Shown one piece after another: positions 10,580-10,898 of a stretch of DNA of 10,898 nucleotides. The notes under the pieces were generated by a model that made no database searches, was not told the origin of the DNA, and worked only from the letters and a program-made list of their open reading frames with translations. How positions within the stretch are numbered: position 1 is the first letter of the stretch; each line of letters opens with the position of its first letter. Made by a program: the position numbers and the translations under genes. This stretch comes from RGIG8497 sp045593265. Its GTDB lineage: Bacteria; Bacillota; Clostridia; RGIG6154. Location of the stretch: assembly GCA_045593265.1 (NCBI GenBank), contig JAZNWH010000064.1, positions 1-10,898 of the forward strand. The letters are read 5' to 3'.

Positions 10580-10876
10580 AGCAATAATTATCGCAACCGA
10601 ACTAATAATTGATTGCGGCACCCAAGCCCACCACGGAAGTGGCTTTAATTTATTAACGGGAATTGCTAAATTATCTATTTTCCAGTAACTTTTTAGTGAT
10701 TCAACAGCTCCCGCAATATTAACTAATTCTTTGAGAGACTTAACCCGTTCTTCGGTTAAGTCCGTTTCTTCGTTTAATGTTTTCGAAACCGCCTTCAGAC
10801 ATTTATACTCAATATCATCCAATAATGTTTCCATCTGCAGACATTTATATCCAGCATCTTCTAAATATTTTTCCAT
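10568..10876 (-). CDS. C-terminally membrane-anchored small protein, long paralogue (102 aa)
   Basis: I place the start at ATG 10876 (MEKYLEDAGYKCL), six bases after a perfect AAGGAGG site; the frame can be extended six codons to a TTG but those codons contain the ribosome site itself. The first 65 residues are helical and charged, with the DLTEERVKSLKELVNI block (39-54) shared with the protein at 9699-9923. Residues 82-102 (WWAWVPQSIISSVAIIIALLT) form a membrane anchor at the very C-terminus. Function unknown. It converges with the plus-strand gene at 10235-10579, and both encode C-terminal membrane helices with overlapping ends. It is probably the next member of the minus-strand operon from beyond the right edge. 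Confidence 0.7.
   Translation of the reverse strand: MEKYLEDAGYKCLQMETLLDDIEYKCLKAVSKTLNEETDLTEERVKSLKELVNIAGAVESLKSYWKIDNLAIPVNKLKPLPWWAWVPQSIISSVAIIIALLT
10737..10762. repeat. Inverted repeat shared by both paralogues, copy 2
   Basis: A 9-bp inverted repeat (GACTTAACC, loop CGTTCTTC, GGTTAAGTC) inside the long paralogue. Its 22-base core is identical to the repeat at 9828-9849. Confidence 0.45.
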
Positions 10877-10898
10877 ATTCATCCTCCTTATCAAAATA

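Noticed and set aside
10581..10616. Imperfect 11-bp inverted repeat (GCAATAATTAT / ATAATTgATTGC) after the plus-strand gene as terminator
   Set aside because: It is AT-rich, has a bulge and a 13-base loop, and no U-run follows on either strand; it also lies in coding sequence.

Overview
The window reads as the early (replication/recombination) region plus part of the control region of a temperate phage or prophage from a low-GC Firmicute, most likely of class Clostridia. The reasons are AT-rich DNA, strong AAAGGAG/AAAGGCGG ribosome sites, dense small genes that overlap by 1-14 bases, and phage proteins of a typical clostridial kind (DUF4373 protein, HNHc_6-like nuclease, Cas4/RecE-like nuclease, short zinc-ribbon proteins, Lar-like anti-restriction protein). 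Nearly every gene lies on the minus strand, so transcription of the main operon runs from right to left.

Right end (9.1-10.9 kb): a control-like region. It holds an XRE repressor/Cro-like gene, a small putative DNA-binding protein (9098-9364), and two plus-strand genes (9434-9784, DUF6173-like; 10235-10579, membrane-anchored), each with its own extended -10 promoter. The two promoters are near-identical copies. Each plus-strand gene meets a minus-strand gene tail to tail, and those two minus genes are paralogues, so this is a duplicated module.

Middle right (7.3-9.1 kb): a conserved small protein, a small membrane protein, a compact plus-strand promoter-terminator unit (8386-8458), a 49-residue zinc ribbon, and a putative single-strand annealing recombinase. 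Middle (3.4-7.3 kb): the PD-(D/E)XK nuclease that pairs with that recombinase, a zinc-finger-like protein, a 111-residue protein with an SSB-like acidic tail, an HNH nuclease, the DUF4373 replication protein, a small companion protein, and ssb behind a leader with three hairpins. Together these form an exonuclease / annealing protein / SSB recombination set coupled to replication initiation.

Left (1-3.4 kb): a D12-class DNA adenine methyltransferase, an ASCH-like protein, and a string of accessory genes joined by a repeated 12-base ribosome-site element. Two of these are tiny membrane peptides (25 and 30 residues), and the string ends in a Lar-like restriction-alleviation gene cut by the window edge. 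A by-eye count finds only four GATC sites in the whole window, which fits a methyltransferase/restriction history. There are no tRNA or rRNA genes, no CRISPR array, no insertion sequence and no gene-free stretch above 300 bases.
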